Positions 42,684 to 52,344 of a DNA stretch of 64,000 bases are shown here, piece after piece. Numbering within the stretch: the stretch's first letter is position 1; each line of letters opens with the position of its first letter. Under the pieces are notes generated by a model. That model did no database searches. It saw only the letters and a list, made by a program, of their open reading frames with translations, and was not told the DNA's origin. The translations under genes were made by a program, and so were the position numbers. The DNA is from Nitrospira sp. (lineage in GTDB: Bacteria > Nitrospirota > Nitrospiria > Nitrospirales > Nitrospiraceae): positions 3,307,501-3,371,500 of the forward strand of contig CP060499.1 of the NCBI GenBank assembly GCA_024760525.1, read 5' to 3'.

Positions 42684-43394
42684 CTATTTCACCGTCGCAC
42701 AATGATCGGCTAGTTCCTTCTCACTCATCTTGAGAATCCTGTTCCACTCGTCGCTGAACCGGCCATCCTGAATTTCCTTGATACGGGTATCGAGTCCCAC
42801 CGGCTTCTCGGTGAAATGCGCTCCCTGCGCCCGGCTCACGTACAGCGCCACAAGATTCGGCGCGATGTCTGCGATACAGACCGGCGTGCACATGCCGCAC
42901 ATGACGCAGTCCATGAACATCTCGGAGACACTCTTGAAGTCACCGAAGACGGCTTTCCACACCCCTTCGCGGACATCGATTTGCTGCGGACAGGCTTCCG
43001 TACAGGCATTGCAATTCCGGCAAAGCGGCGCTTCCGGGTAGAAATTGAACAAGTCTTGCTTCGGATCTTGGAGCTTCTGGATATCGTACGTGGCCTTGCG
43101 CGCCGGGAACGGCGGCATCATCGTAAAGCACATTCCATCTTGCACCGCCGTCTGGCAGGCCAGACAGGTCCTGACTTTCGGATCGTCCTTCGTCCTATAG
43201 TAGGTCGCGCACGCGCCGCAGAATCCACCAAGGCAGCCGACACCACGGACGACTTCTTGGCCGGCATACCACATCGCCTTGATGACGGTGATTCCTTCCG
43301 GCACTTCCACCTTCTTGCCGGCGATTTCGATCGTCACCATCCGAGGCTTCATCACCTCAGGTTGATCGATTACATTGGTGTCTTCTTGAGCCAT
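42684..43394 (-). CDS. Fumarate reductase-like iron-sulfur subunit
   Basis: A 236-residue FrdB/SdhB-type subunit. N-terminal [2Fe-2S] site CLGGFCGAC with a second CLAC further on; then two cubane-type motifs, CRNCNACTEACP and CVMCGMCTPVC. The last lacks the usual Pro after the fourth Cys. The overall order matches FrdB, though HdrC-like features cannot be excluded. It forms the electron-transfer partner of the flavoprotein downstream. The electron donor in this organism is not evident from the window. Confidence 0.85.
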   Translation of the reverse strand: MAQEDTNVIDQPEVMKPRMVTIEIAGKKVEVPEGITVIKAMWYAGQEVVRGVGCLGGFCGACATYYRTKDDPKVRTCLACQTAVQDGMCFTMMPPFPARKATYDIQKLQDPKQDLFNFYPEAPLCRNCNACTEACPQQIDVREGVWKAVFGDFKSVSEMFMDCVMCGMCTPVCIADIAPNLVALYVSRAQGAHFTEKPVGLDTRIKEIQDGRFSDEWNRILKMSEKELADHCATVK

Positions 43395-43415
43395 CGTTCT
43401 TTCCTAACACGTGAA

Positions 43416-43441
43416 GCGTAAGAGGCGAATGCCTCTTACGC
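43416..43441 (-). terminator. Hairpin between icd and the iron-sulfur subunit gene
   Basis: GCGTAAGAGGC (43416-43426), loop GAAT, GCCTCTTACGC (43431-43441): an 11-bp perfect stem between the icd stop and the next start on the minus strand. Weak U-tract. It may act as attenuation or as an mRNA-processing/stability point inside the rTCA operon. Confidence 0.55.
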
Positions 43442-43466
43442 CTTACGTATCTATCTGACGTGTCCT

Positions 43467-45695
43467 TTAGGCGATCGCGTCGATGATCTTGTTTAAGGTT
43501 GCGCTCGGGCGCATCGCCTTGGAAGCCTTGGCATCGTCCGGGTGATAATACCCACCGACATCCTGAGGCTTGCCCTGCGCCGCAAGCAACTCCTGATCGA
43601 TCGTCTTTTCGTTGTCACCTAGATCCTTCGCGATCTTTTGGAACCTCTCCGCGATCTTCTTGTCCGCAGTTTGCGCTGCAAGCGCCTGCGCCCAATAGAG
43701 TGCGAGATAGAAGTGGCTGCCGCGGTTGTCGATCTCCCCGACCTTGCGGGCTGGAGACTTGTTGCTCTCCAGGAACTGCGCATTGGCCTGATCCAGCGTA
43801 TCCGCCAGAATTTTCGCTACCGAATTGTTTCCCACCTTCGCGAGGTGCTCCAGCGAGGCCGCCAACGCAAGGAACTCTCCGAGCGAGTCCCACCGTAGAT
43901 AGCCCTCTTCCTGGAACTGCTGCACATGCTTCGGCGCCGATCCACCCGCGCCCGTCTCGAACAGTCCACCGCCGTTCAACAACGGAACGATCGAGAGCAT
44001 CTTGGCGCTGGTCCCGATCTCGAGAATCGGGAACAAGTCCGTGAGATAGTCACGCAGCACGTTGCCCGTGCAGGAAATCGTATCCTTGCCGTCCTTCATC
44101 CGTTCAATCGAGAAGCGGCAGGCATCGGCCGGTGTCATGATCTTGATCTCGAGACCGGTTGTGTCGTGCTTCGGCAAGTAGGCATTCACCTTCTTGATCA
44201 GCTCAGCGTCGTGCGCGCGATCCTTGTTCAACCAAAACACGGCGGGAGCTCCCGTCGCCCTTGCACGGCTCACCGCCAATTTGACCCAATCCTGGATCGG
44301 CGCATCCTTCACCTGGCAAGCGCGCCAAATGTCGCCTTCCTCGACCTGGTGCTCATGCAGGGTCGTCCCGGCTGCGTCGACGATGCGGATCGTGCCGTTC
44401 CCGGGGGCCTTGAAGGTTTTGTCGTGCGAACCGTATTCCTCGGCCGCCTGGGCCATCAGACCGACGTTCGGAATCGTTCCCATAGTACGGGGATCGAAGG
44501 CGCCATTCTTCTTACAGAACTCGACGACCTCGTGATACACCGGCGCGTAGCTCGAATCGGGAATCACACACTTAACATCCTGCAGCTTGCCCTCAGGATT
44601 CCACATCTTACCGGAATCGCGGATGACCGGCGGCATGGAGGCATCAATGATGATGTCGCTCGGCACATGAAGATTGGTAATGCCCTTGTCACTGTTCACC
44701 ATCGCCATGGGAGGCCGCTTCTTGTAAACCGCTTGAATGTCGGCTTCGATCGCCTTGCGCTGATCGTCCGGCAGCGACTTGATCTTGGCGTACAGATCAC
44801 CGAGGCCGTTATCCGGATCGACACCCAGCTTCTTCAGTGTCTCTCCATGCTTCTCGAAGACGTCCTTGTAGAAGACCGTCACGGCATGGCCGAAGATCTT
44901 TGGGTCCGAGACCTTCATCATGGTGGCCTTCATGTGGAGCGAGAAAAGCACCCCCTGCTTCTGGGCATCCTCGATCTGCTCTTCCAAGAACTTCCGCAAG
45001 GCTTTCACGCTCATGTAGGTCGCATCCAGCACTTCACCGGCCTGCAAGGCGATCTTCTCTTTCAGTACCGTCACCTTGCCGTCCGCGCCGACGAACTCGA
45101 TCTTCGCCGTCGTCGCAGCGGGGATCGTGAGTGATTTTTCGTTCGAGCGGAAATCGCCACCCTTCATATGAGAGACGTGGGTCTTGGAATCCGACGGCCA
45201 AGCGCCCATTTTGTGGGGATGCTTCCGTGCGTAGGCCTTCACAGAGAGCGGAGCGCGGCGGTCCGAGTTCCCCTCACGCAATACGGGGTTGACTGCGCTC
45301 CCTTTCACTTTGTCGTAGCGGGCCTTGATGTCTTTTTCCTTGTCATCTTTCGGATTTTCCGGATAGTCCGGCAGTTTGTACCCCTGGCTCTGCAATTCCT
45401 TGATCGTTGCCACCAACTGCGGAATCGACGCGCTGATGTTCGGCAATTTGATGATGTTGGCTTCAGGTGTCTTGGCCATCTCGCCCAATTCGGCCAGAGC
45501 ATCATGCTGCTTCTGCGCCGGAGTCAAGTACTCCGGGAACACCGCGATCACACGGCCCGCGAGCGAAATGTCACGCAGTTCCACCGACACCCCTGCCGCC
45601 TTTGAGAAGGCGTTGATGATCGGGAGGAACGAATAGGTTGCCAACATCGGCGCTTCGTCAGTCTTTGTATAGATAATCTTGTCTGCTTGTGCCAT
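43467..45695 (-). CDS. icd: NADP-dependent isocitrate dehydrogenase, monomeric type
   Basis: A 742-residue monomeric IDH, unrelated in length to the ~420-residue dimeric form. Family signatures: TDEAPMLATYSFLPII at the N-terminus, the SDRRAPLSVKAYARKHPHKMG block, KTHVSHMKGGDF and the C-terminal GGYYHPDDAKASKAMRPS. In rTCA it reductively carboxylates 2-oxoglutarate to isocitrate. Between aconitase and the fumarate reductase genes in the rTCA operon. Confidence 0.95.
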   Translation of the reverse strand: MAQADKIIYTKTDEAPMLATYSFLPIINAFSKAAGVSVELRDISLAGRVIAVFPEYLTPAQKQHDALAELGEMAKTPEANIIKLPNISASIPQLVATIKELQSQGYKLPDYPENPKDDKEKDIKARYDKVKGSAVNPVLREGNSDRRAPLSVKAYARKHPHKMGAWPSDSKTHVSHMKGGDFRSNEKSLTIPAATTAKIEFVGADGKVTVLKEKIALQAGEVLDATYMSVKALRKFLEEQIEDAQKQGVLFSLHMKATMMKVSDPKIFGHAVTVFYKDVFEKHGETLKKLGVDPDNGLGDLYAKIKSLPDDQRKAIEADIQAVYKKRPPMAMVNSDKGITNLHVPSDIIIDASMPPVIRDSGKMWNPEGKLQDVKCVIPDSSYAPVYHEVVEFCKKNGAFDPRTMGTIPNVGLMAQAAEEYGSHDKTFKAPGNGTIRIVDAAGTTLHEHQVEEGDIWRACQVKDAPIQDWVKLAVSRARATGAPAVFWLNKDRAHDAELIKKVNAYLPKHDTTGLEIKIMTPADACRFSIERMKDGKDTISCTGNVLRDYLTDLFPILEIGTSAKMLSIVPLLNGGGLFETGAGGSAPKHVQQFQEEGYLRWDSLGEFLALAASLEHLAKVGNNSVAKILADTLDQANAQFLESNKSPARKVGEIDNRGSHFYLALYWAQALAAQTADKKIAERFQKIAKDLGDNEKTIDQELLAAQGKPQDVGGYYHPDDAKASKAMRPSATLNKIIDAIA

Positions 45696-45719
45696 GGCTT
45701 TCCCCTCTTGAATATCTGT

Positions 45720-47963
45720 TTAGTTCAGCGCGTTCAACGCGGAACCGGCCTTAAACCAGGTTAGTTGTTGTGCTGTCATGCTGTGGTTCGCTTGGATCTT
45801 CACATCGCCGCCGGTCTTGTGAATGACCACCGTCACCGGCTTACCCGGCGCCAGGTTCGCCAAGTCCACGACGCTGAGCCGATCGTTCATCTCGATCTTC
45901 TCGTAGTCCTTGGGATCGGCGAAAGTCAACGGCAGGATGCCCTGCTTCTTGAGATTTGTCTCGTGGATGCGCGCGAAGCTCTTCGTGATCACCGCCCGCA
46001 CATTCAAGAACCGCGGCGACATGGCGGCATGTTCCCGGCTGCTGCCTTCGCCGTAATTCTCGTCGCCGACGACGATCGATCCGATGCCCTTTGCCTTGTA
46101 TGCTCGGGCGATCTGCGCGATCGTGAGGTTGGATTCGCCGGTCAATACGTTCGTGCCCTTGCCCGGCTCGGATGCGAATGCGCTGTTTGCGCCGAGGAAC
46201 ATATTATCGCTGATCTTGTCCAGATGTCCGCGAAACTTGAGCCACGGACCGGCAGGAGAGATGTGATCGGTCGTGGTCTTCCCTTTGGTCTTGATCAATA
46301 ACGGCAACTTCTCCAAGTCCTTCCCATCCCAACGCGGGAACGGTTGCAGCAATTGCAGCCGTTCACTGGTCGGTGGAATGTCGACGGTCAAGGCATCGCC
46401 GTTATCAGCCGGCGCCACGTACCCTTCTTCACCCTTGGCGAACCCTTTGGCCGGAAGCTCTTCTCCCACCGGCGGTTCGAGTATGAATTCCTTCCCGTCG
46501 GCAGCCTTCAGCTTCTGGTTGACCGGATCGAATCGGAGATCACCGGACAGCGCGTAGGCCGTCACGACTTCCGGGCTGGCCAAGAACGACAATGTCTCGT
46601 TAATGCCGTCGTTACGACCCGGGAAATTCCGGTTGAAGGAGCTGACGATCGAATCCGCCTTCCCCTTCACGCCGTCGGCGCGTTTCCACTGCCCGATGCA
46701 GGGGCCGCACGAATTCGACAGCACGGTGCCCCCAAGATTTTCGAACGTCTCCAGAAAACCATCCCGCTTCATCGTGTGATAAATGCGCTCGGATCCCGGC
46801 GACACGAGAAACGAGGTCTTCGCTTTCAACCCGGCCTTGAGACCCTGCTGGGCGATGTGCGCGGACCGGCTGATGTCTTCATAGGAAGAATTGGTACAGC
46901 TCCCGATCAGGGCCGCCTTCAATTCAACCGGATACCCCTTTTCCTTCGCTTCTTCAGCCAGCTTCGAAATTGGTCGTGCGAGGTCCGGGGTGTGTGGACC
47001 GACGACATGCGGCTCTAGCTTCGACAGGTCGACTTCGACGATCTGATCGTAGTATTTCTCCGGCGACTGATACACTTCTGGATCGGACACAAGGAGTGCC
47101 TTGTTGGCCTGAGCCAAATTGGCCAGATCGGATCGGTCCGTGATGTTCATGTAGGCAACCATCTTTTGGTCAAACGGGAACACGGACGTTGTCGCCCCGA
47201 GTTCGGCCCCCATGTTGCAGATGGTGCCTTTCCCTGTCGCACTGATCGTCTCCGCGCCGGGTCCAAAATATTCGACGATCTTATTGGTTCCGCCCTTGAC
47301 CGTCAGCAGGCCGCACAGGTAGAGGATCACGTCCTTCGGCGAGGCCCAACCGTTCAATTTGCCGGTCAGACGGACACCGATGAGTTTCGGATGCAACACC
47401 TCCCATGGCAAACCGGCCATAACCTCACCTGCGTCAGCGCCGCCGACGCCGATCGCCAACCCGCCCAATCCACCGCCGTTGGGCGTGTGAGAGTCGGTGC
47501 CGATGATCAAACTGCCGGGGAACGCATAGTTTTCGAGCACCACTTGGTGAATAATCCCGGCGCCTGGCTTCCAGAACCCGATCCCATATTTCTTGGCTGC
47601 TGAGGCCAGGAAGTTATAGACCTCCTTGTTTTCATCCACCGCGCGAAGCAGATCCTTTTCGGACCCCATTTCAGCGCGAATCAAATGATCACAATGGATC
47701 GTGCTCGGCACGGCCGCTTTACTTTTTCCGGCTTGCATAAATTGAAGCATCGCCATCTGCGCCGTGGCATCCTGCATCGCCACACGATCGGGGCGCAGCG
47801 CCAGCATGGCTTTGCCACGTTCCCAGTGTTGCGTCTCGAAGTTATCGGCATGCGAAACGAGAATCTTCTCCGCCAACGTCAAGGGACGGCCGAATTTCGC
47901 CTTTGCCTTTGCGCAAAGATCCGGCATCTTGGCGTAGAGCTTTTTCGCGAGCTCGAGTGACAT
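45720..47963 (-). CDS. Aconitate hydratase (mitochondrial-type)
   Basis: A 747-residue aconitase. The [4Fe-4S] cluster Cys are found in ALIGSCTNSSYEDISR and SNSCGPCIGQW. Substrate-binding HTPNGGGLGGLAIGVGG and the C-terminal swivel domain with ENYGEGSSREHAAM are all present. Length and arrangement match the mitochondrial-type clade rather than AcnB. It interconverts citrate and isocitrate, sitting between the citrate lyase and icd genes. A short AGGGAG/CTCCCT hairpin (48008-48024) lies upstream of its start. Confidence 0.95.
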   Translation of the reverse strand: MSLELAKKLYAKMPDLCAKAKAKFGRPLTLAEKILVSHADNFETQHWERGKAMLALRPDRVAMQDATAQMAMLQFMQAGKSKAAVPSTIHCDHLIRAEMGSEKDLLRAVDENKEVYNFLASAAKKYGIGFWKPGAGIIHQVVLENYAFPGSLIIGTDSHTPNGGGLGGLAIGVGGADAGEVMAGLPWEVLHPKLIGVRLTGKLNGWASPKDVILYLCGLLTVKGGTNKIVEYFGPGAETISATGKGTICNMGAELGATTSVFPFDQKMVAYMNITDRSDLANLAQANKALLVSDPEVYQSPEKYYDQIVEVDLSKLEPHVVGPHTPDLARPISKLAEEAKEKGYPVELKAALIGSCTNSSYEDISRSAHIAQQGLKAGLKAKTSFLVSPGSERIYHTMKRDGFLETFENLGGTVLSNSCGPCIGQWKRADGVKGKADSIVSSFNRNFPGRNDGINETLSFLASPEVVTAYALSGDLRFDPVNQKLKAADGKEFILEPPVGEELPAKGFAKGEEGYVAPADNGDALTVDIPPTSERLQLLQPFPRWDGKDLEKLPLLIKTKGKTTTDHISPAGPWLKFRGHLDKISDNMFLGANSAFASEPGKGTNVLTGESNLTIAQIARAYKAKGIGSIVVGDENYGEGSSREHAAMSPRFLNVRAVITKSFARIHETNLKKQGILPLTFADPKDYEKIEMNDRLSVVDLANLAPGKPVTVVIHKTGGDVKIQANHSMTAQQLTWFKAGSALNALN

Positions 47964-48007
47964 TGCTCTCTCCTTACGAGCGGGCTAGGGACATGATGTC
48001 GGGAGCG

Positions 48008-48024
48008 AGGGAGTTGCTCTCCCT
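48008..48024 (-). terminator. Small hairpin between aclA and the aconitase gene
   Basis: AGGGAG (48008-48013), loop TTGCT, CTCCCT (48019-48024). A compact GC-rich hairpin in the 165-bp gap between the aclA stop and the aconitase start on the minus strand. It may be a partial terminator or mRNA processing site; no U-run. Confidence 0.4.
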
Positions 48025-48128
48025 TGCCGCGCACCCTTCACCGATAGCCTCTGTTAGAGCGGCACATCCCGCCACTCTCCGAGCAGCAGGAGCTCCCGCA
48101 GTTATTTCAGCGGTGTCACTTCGCGGCG

Positions 48129-49949
48129 CTATTTTAACGGCGGTACTTCCCGCCGCTTCGGCGCCGCGTAGTTCACCAGGTAATCGAATAGCCGAATCAA
48201 CCGGCTGTCCTGTCGCTTCTGATCGACCCAGTGGCCGATCAACCCGATCGTGCGCGAGAGAATAAAGAAGCCGTTCAAGCTGTCGACTGGGAAGCCGAGA
48301 TCGACCAGAACAGCCGCCATCGTCCCATCCACGTTCAGAATCAGATTGTCTTTCTTGGCCGCCGTCACCTGCTCAACTTGCAAGGCGAAATCGAGACAGG
48401 GCGTCTTGATATGGAGACTCTTCACATAGCCGACGAGTTCCTTCACTCGCTTGTCCGGATTGCGCAAGCTTTTTACCCGGTGGCCGATACCGGGCACAGG
48501 CCCGACGTTCTTCTTCATGTAGGCCAGGAACTCATCCACGTTCATCTTGTTGTCGACCGCATATTTGAACCAGCGACCGGCGTCCGTGACCGCGCCTCCA
48601 AAGCGAGGTCCAATCATAATCAATCCGGCAGCCACGGCTTGCGACAGCCCGATCCCGGCGCAGGCGGCCAGAATCGTCGCATAGGCCCCGCTGACACAGG
48701 GGCCATGGTCGGCTGATAGCATCATAATTCGCTTGATGATTTCGGCCTCTTGCTTCGAGATCAGCCGCTTGTCCCACAGTAAACCGATGACGTGCGGGAT
48801 TTCGTAACCCTTGTTGATGAGTTCGGAGGCTGGATAGCCGTCATAGCACGGTTCGTCACCGCGATCGTCGCTGATCGTCGTGCGGATGAGGGGCGCCACC
48901 ATGACTTCGTCCGCCTTGATCGCTTCTTCGACGGTTTTGGGGAGCTTGGGAAGACTGACAGGCTCGATGATTTCTTTGATCTGACCGGATTTCAAGAGTT
49001 CCTGATACGCGTCCTTGATGGCAGGTCCAAGAGCGCCGAATGTCGGAGGGACGATGGCACCGGCCTTCTTGAGCGCATCCGACTTGGACCTGGCCGACCC
49101 TTCTCCCTTCATCCCTTCCTTGGCGCCGGCATGGCCAAACTTCATCCCCTTCGGTAAACTTTCCTGGCAGAATCCGGAGACGACACCGATCAGCTTGACC
49201 CGTCGTTTCTTGGCTCCATACCACTCGGCAGCCCGCTCTTCGAGGTCCCCACCCATTTCACCGACGATCACGACGGCTTTCGTCTGTGGATCGTTCTCAA
49301 ACATTTCGAGATAGCTCACATAGTCGGTGCCGGGATAGGCATCACCGCCGATCCCGATGGCCGTCGTAATACCGTCCGCAAACTGCGAGCAGATCCAGAT
49401 GATCTCGTTGGACAAACCGCCCGACTTCGTAATGACGCCGAACGAACCCTCACGATACAACTTCGACAGCACCAGGTTATCGAACGCTCCGCCGATCACT
49501 CCCAACCGGCACGCACCGGCGGAGATGATTCCGATCGAGGAGGGACCGTTGAACACCTTGCCGAGCTTGCGGGCATGCGCGCCAAGCAGCTTCGCGTCTT
49601 TTTCCGGCACTCCCTCTGTGATCATTGAGACCACCTTGATGTGGGAGTCATCCAGCGCTTCCATCGCGCCCTTCATCGCGCGGTCCGCGCCGATATAGAC
49701 GAGGCTGGTGTTGATCGTCGAATGGTTCTTGGTCGCTTCAGCAATAGTCTTATAGATCGGGATCGCCATCAAGCCGCTGCCGTACGGAATTTCGTTGGTT
49801 TTGCCGGCGTCCGGCGGATAGACGAACGCCTCGACGTTGAGCGGACGCTTGATCAGATAGCAGAACTCTGCCATACGGCGGGCTGCATTGACGCCCGCGG
49901 CGCCACCCTGGATCACCACGCGGGTGTCTTTATTGGCTAGAATACTCAT
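48129..49949 (-). CDS. aclA: ATP-citrate lyase, alpha (large) subunit
   Basis: A 606-residue subunit. N-terminal SucD-like CoA-binding part with the phosphohistidine loop GMKFGHAGAKEG (His273), joined to a citrate-synthase-like C-terminal domain (SADHGPCVSGAYATI, GIGHRVKSLRNPDKRV). Length matches the AclA of Chlorobium-type two-subunit enzymes. It cleaves citrate to acetyl-CoA and oxaloacetate with ATP, a hallmark step of the rTCA cycle. It works with AclB, whose gene is 87 bp upstream. Confidence 0.95.
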   Translation of the reverse strand: MSILANKDTRVVIQGGAAGVNAARRMAEFCYLIKRPLNVEAFVYPPDAGKTNEIPYGSGLMAIPIYKTIAEATKNHSTINTSLVYIGADRAMKGAMEALDDSHIKVVSMITEGVPEKDAKLLGAHARKLGKVFNGPSSIGIISAGACRLGVIGGAFDNLVLSKLYREGSFGVITKSGGLSNEIIWICSQFADGITTAIGIGGDAYPGTDYVSYLEMFENDPQTKAVVIVGEMGGDLEERAAEWYGAKKRRVKLIGVVSGFCQESLPKGMKFGHAGAKEGMKGEGSARSKSDALKKAGAIVPPTFGALGPAIKDAYQELLKSGQIKEIIEPVSLPKLPKTVEEAIKADEVMVAPLIRTTISDDRGDEPCYDGYPASELINKGYEIPHVIGLLWDKRLISKQEAEIIKRIMMLSADHGPCVSGAYATILAACAGIGLSQAVAAGLIMIGPRFGGAVTDAGRWFKYAVDNKMNVDEFLAYMKKNVGPVPGIGHRVKSLRNPDKRVKELVGYVKSLHIKTPCLDFALQVEQVTAAKKDNLILNVDGTMAAVLVDLGFPVDSLNGFFILSRTIGLIGHWVDQKRQDSRLIRLFDYLVNYAAPKRREVPPLK

Positions 49950-50036
49950 CGGAATCTCCTCTTGTCAGTGCTGAGTGCCGTGTCCTGAGGCGACGAGTAG
50001 CCCGCTACTCACCCCTTAGAACTGCACGCTGTCGTT

Positions 50037-51233
50037 TTACTTATGCAACGCTTTGTCGACAATATCCGTCAGCGGGGTGTTGCGGTCGAAGACGTGGATG
50101 TCGAAGCCCTCGTCCTTGAGCGCGCGCATCGCGTCAAGACCTTCTTTTTCACGAGGTCCCCCACGGCGGACCCAAATCTTGACGTTTTTCATCTTGCCGT
50201 CGCCCTTTGCCTTACGGAAGCCGTTGATAATGCCTCCAAACGTTTTTTTCACATCCGTGAAGTTCGCAATCGCGCCGCCGACAATAATGTTTTTGATCCC
50301 GGGCAAGGAACAGACCTTCTCCGTCAGGACTTCGACGGCCCAGTCAGGAGGATCGCCGGAATACTCGGCATAGTTGGCAAGCTTCCCGCCACGAGCCACA
50401 ACGGCATCAGAATAATACACGCTTGCACCGCCGCCGGCTGGGAGCATCGCCGTATCGCCGCCAGGAATTTCGATGAACTTGACCGACCCCTTGATTTTTG
50501 AATCGACCGCCATGACCTCCATTTCGTCTTTGGAGTAGGCACGGCCGAACTCAGCGGCAAACTGGAAGTTCCAATCCGGATGGCGGAATTTGGCGTCACC
50601 GTCAAGGAGGGTGACCGCGTCAAGCGCCACCAATTCGCCGTCGTGCTCCCGGATCACGACCGGATTCACTTCGAGATACTGCGCATCTTCGGTGTCGAAA
50701 CAGGTGAACATCTTGCCGGCGAAATCGGCCATCTTCTTGCTCAGTGCACCGGTAAAACCTGCGTCTTTTGAAAGCTTTTCCAGCGCTTCGTGGGTGGGAG
50801 CCTGCCCGACTTCGAGGCACAACCGCTTCACCCGATCCCAGTTCGATTCGACTTCGATTCCACCGCAGTTCGCGACGAGGATCTCGCTGCCTTCCCGTGT
50901 GGACTTTACCGCGCAATAGTATTCTTCCTTGTGAGGGATCATTTCGGAGACGATGACCTGGCTGACTGTGATACTGCCGACCTGACGACCAATCATTTCC
51001 TTGGTCGCAGCCACCGCACCGGCGAGATCAAGCCCGACCTTCACCAGACCGAGTTTGAAGCGCGACCCAAGGGCCTCATGCGCCTTCGCGACCAGCTTGG
51101 AGTTCTTCATCCAATCATTGGCTTGTCCGAGCTTGGCAAGTTCGTCTGCGGAAGTGACGACGACATAATTGGGAACATGAATGCCCCACTTCTTCATCAG
51201 CCCCATCCCGGGGCCTTCCAACACCTTAGCCAT
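50037..51233 (-). CDS. aclB: ATP-citrate lyase, beta (small) subunit
   Basis: A 398-residue SucC-like ATP-grasp subunit. VLEGPGMGLMKKWGIHVP at the start, SEMIPHKEEYYCAVKS in the nucleotide-binding part, LEVNPVVIREHDGELVALDAV and the C-terminal SLPGIKNIIVGGAIANFTDV. Length matches AclB of the two-subunit enzyme. First gene of the rTCA operon, with a plausible promoter just upstream. Confidence 0.95.
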   Translation of the reverse strand: MAKVLEGPGMGLMKKWGIHVPNYVVVTSADELAKLGQANDWMKNSKLVAKAHEALGSRFKLGLVKVGLDLAGAVAATKEMIGRQVGSITVSQVIVSEMIPHKEEYYCAVKSTREGSEILVANCGGIEVESNWDRVKRLCLEVGQAPTHEALEKLSKDAGFTGALSKKMADFAGKMFTCFDTEDAQYLEVNPVVIREHDGELVALDAVTLLDGDAKFRHPDWNFQFAAEFGRAYSKDEMEVMAVDSKIKGSVKFIEIPGGDTAMLPAGGGASVYYSDAVVARGGKLANYAEYSGDPPDWAVEVLTEKVCSLPGIKNIIVGGAIANFTDVKKTFGGIINGFRKAKGDGKMKNVKIWVRRGGPREKEGLDAMRALKDEGFDIHVFDRNTPLTDIVDKALHK

Positions 51234-51277
51234 GCGAATTCTCCTTCGTCGTGAACGTAGCCGATTAGGGGAGCCGG

Positions 51278-51307
51278 ATTGTAGCGGAAATCAACAGGAT
51301 GTCTCAA
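51278..51307 (-). promoter_or_regulatory. Candidate promoter of the rTCA operon
   Basis: On the minus strand TTGAGA (51307-51302), an 18-bp spacer, then TACAAT (51283-51278). It would start transcription near 51271 and give a 38-nt leader before aclB. Matches are good but the call is by eye. Confidence 0.5.
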
Positions 51308-51400
51308 GACACCAGAGGGACTAAAGTGGAGAGGATCAAAAGGCCTAGCGCGGGTTTACCAAGTTGCCTGGAGACCTAAGCGCTTAAAAAACAAAATGTT

Positions 51401-52255
51401 CTACTGCATAGTCCTTTCCCGTGGGAATCGTAACGATTGACAGTGAGGGCACAAAAAGGAGCTTCGTTCACTTTGAAGCCGTCGAATCACTCTGCCACAT
51501 TGATTGGGACAGGGCTGCCCTTCCTTTCCGTAGACCAGATGCTGACGTTTGTATTGCCCCTCTGTTCCATCAGGAGCAAAAAAATCTCGCACGCTCGACC
51601 CCCCGCAGGCGATCGCCTCCCCAAGGACCTCACGCATGATCTTGTAGAGCCGTTCAACTTTCCCCACGGAAAGCCGGTTGACCGGCATATTCGGGTGTAG
51701 ACCGGCTCTAAAGAGAATCTCATTCGCGTAGATGTTCCCGATGCCGGCAATGACCTGCTGATGCATCAAGAGCGGCTTCAGCCGGCCACGACGTTCTCGC
51801 GAGACTCTCACGAAGTCCTGCTGCGAGACAGAGAGCGGGTCCACTCCGAATCGGCGAGCAAGATAGTGCTCAAGCCCCGTCTTGTCCAGCAGTGAGAGCC
51901 GGCCGAATCGACGAGGGTTCCAGTATCGCAGTTCCGGTTCACTCGCACCCTCGAACACTAGTCTGACATGTATATGCTGTGGATGCTTGGTGGACACCGA
52001 CCGGAACAGGAGCAGTCCGGTCATCCCAAGCTCGGCCACCACATAGCGCCAGGCTCGTTCATTCACAAAACCCAAGACAACACTCTTTCCGTATCGATCG
52101 ACAGACTGCAAGATGGCACCGCGATACAGGGACAAGGACGTGAGTCCCGACCGTACAATATCGGCCCGTCCGACCCACACATCGCGCAGTTGTGCACCGA
52201 GAAGGCAAGAACGAATCTGTCGGGCAACGACTTCTGCTTCTGGCAGCTCCGGCAT
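51401..52255 (-). CDS. mutM: Formamidopyrimidine-DNA glycosylase
   Basis: A 284-residue Fpg/MutM. N-terminal MPELPEAE gives the catalytic Pro2 and Glu3; the H2TH region has HQQVIAGIGNIYANEILFRAGLHP. The C-terminal zinc finger reads PCPNQCG followed about 18 residues later by CPHC, so the first pair is C-x3-C, not the usual C-x2-C. It excises oxidised purines such as 8-oxoguanine. Relevant to an aerobe carrying oxygen-sensitive enzymes. Confidence 0.92.
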   Translation of the reverse strand: MPELPEAEVVARQIRSCLLGAQLRDVWVGRADIVRSGLTSLSLYRGAILQSVDRYGKSVVLGFVNERAWRYVVAELGMTGLLLFRSVSTKHPQHIHVRLVFEGASEPELRYWNPRRFGRLSLLDKTGLEHYLARRFGVDPLSVSQQDFVRVSRERRGRLKPLLMHQQVIAGIGNIYANEILFRAGLHPNMPVNRLSVGKVERLYKIMREVLGEAIACGGSSVRDFFAPDGTEGQYKRQHLVYGKEGQPCPNQCGRVIRRLQSERSSFLCPHCQSLRFPRERTMQ

Positions 52256-52344
52256 AACTTGACCAGTCGATAGAGCGGAGAGACACCTATTACGCCACGC
52301 GGATTACGGAAAGGCAAGACGATAGTGTGAGATTGGGAAAAGAC

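Noticed and set aside
43926..45134. Open frame of 402 codons on the plus strand, opposite icd
   Set aside because: Antisense to a strongly supported gene; composition follows the codon bias of icd, with no protein features.
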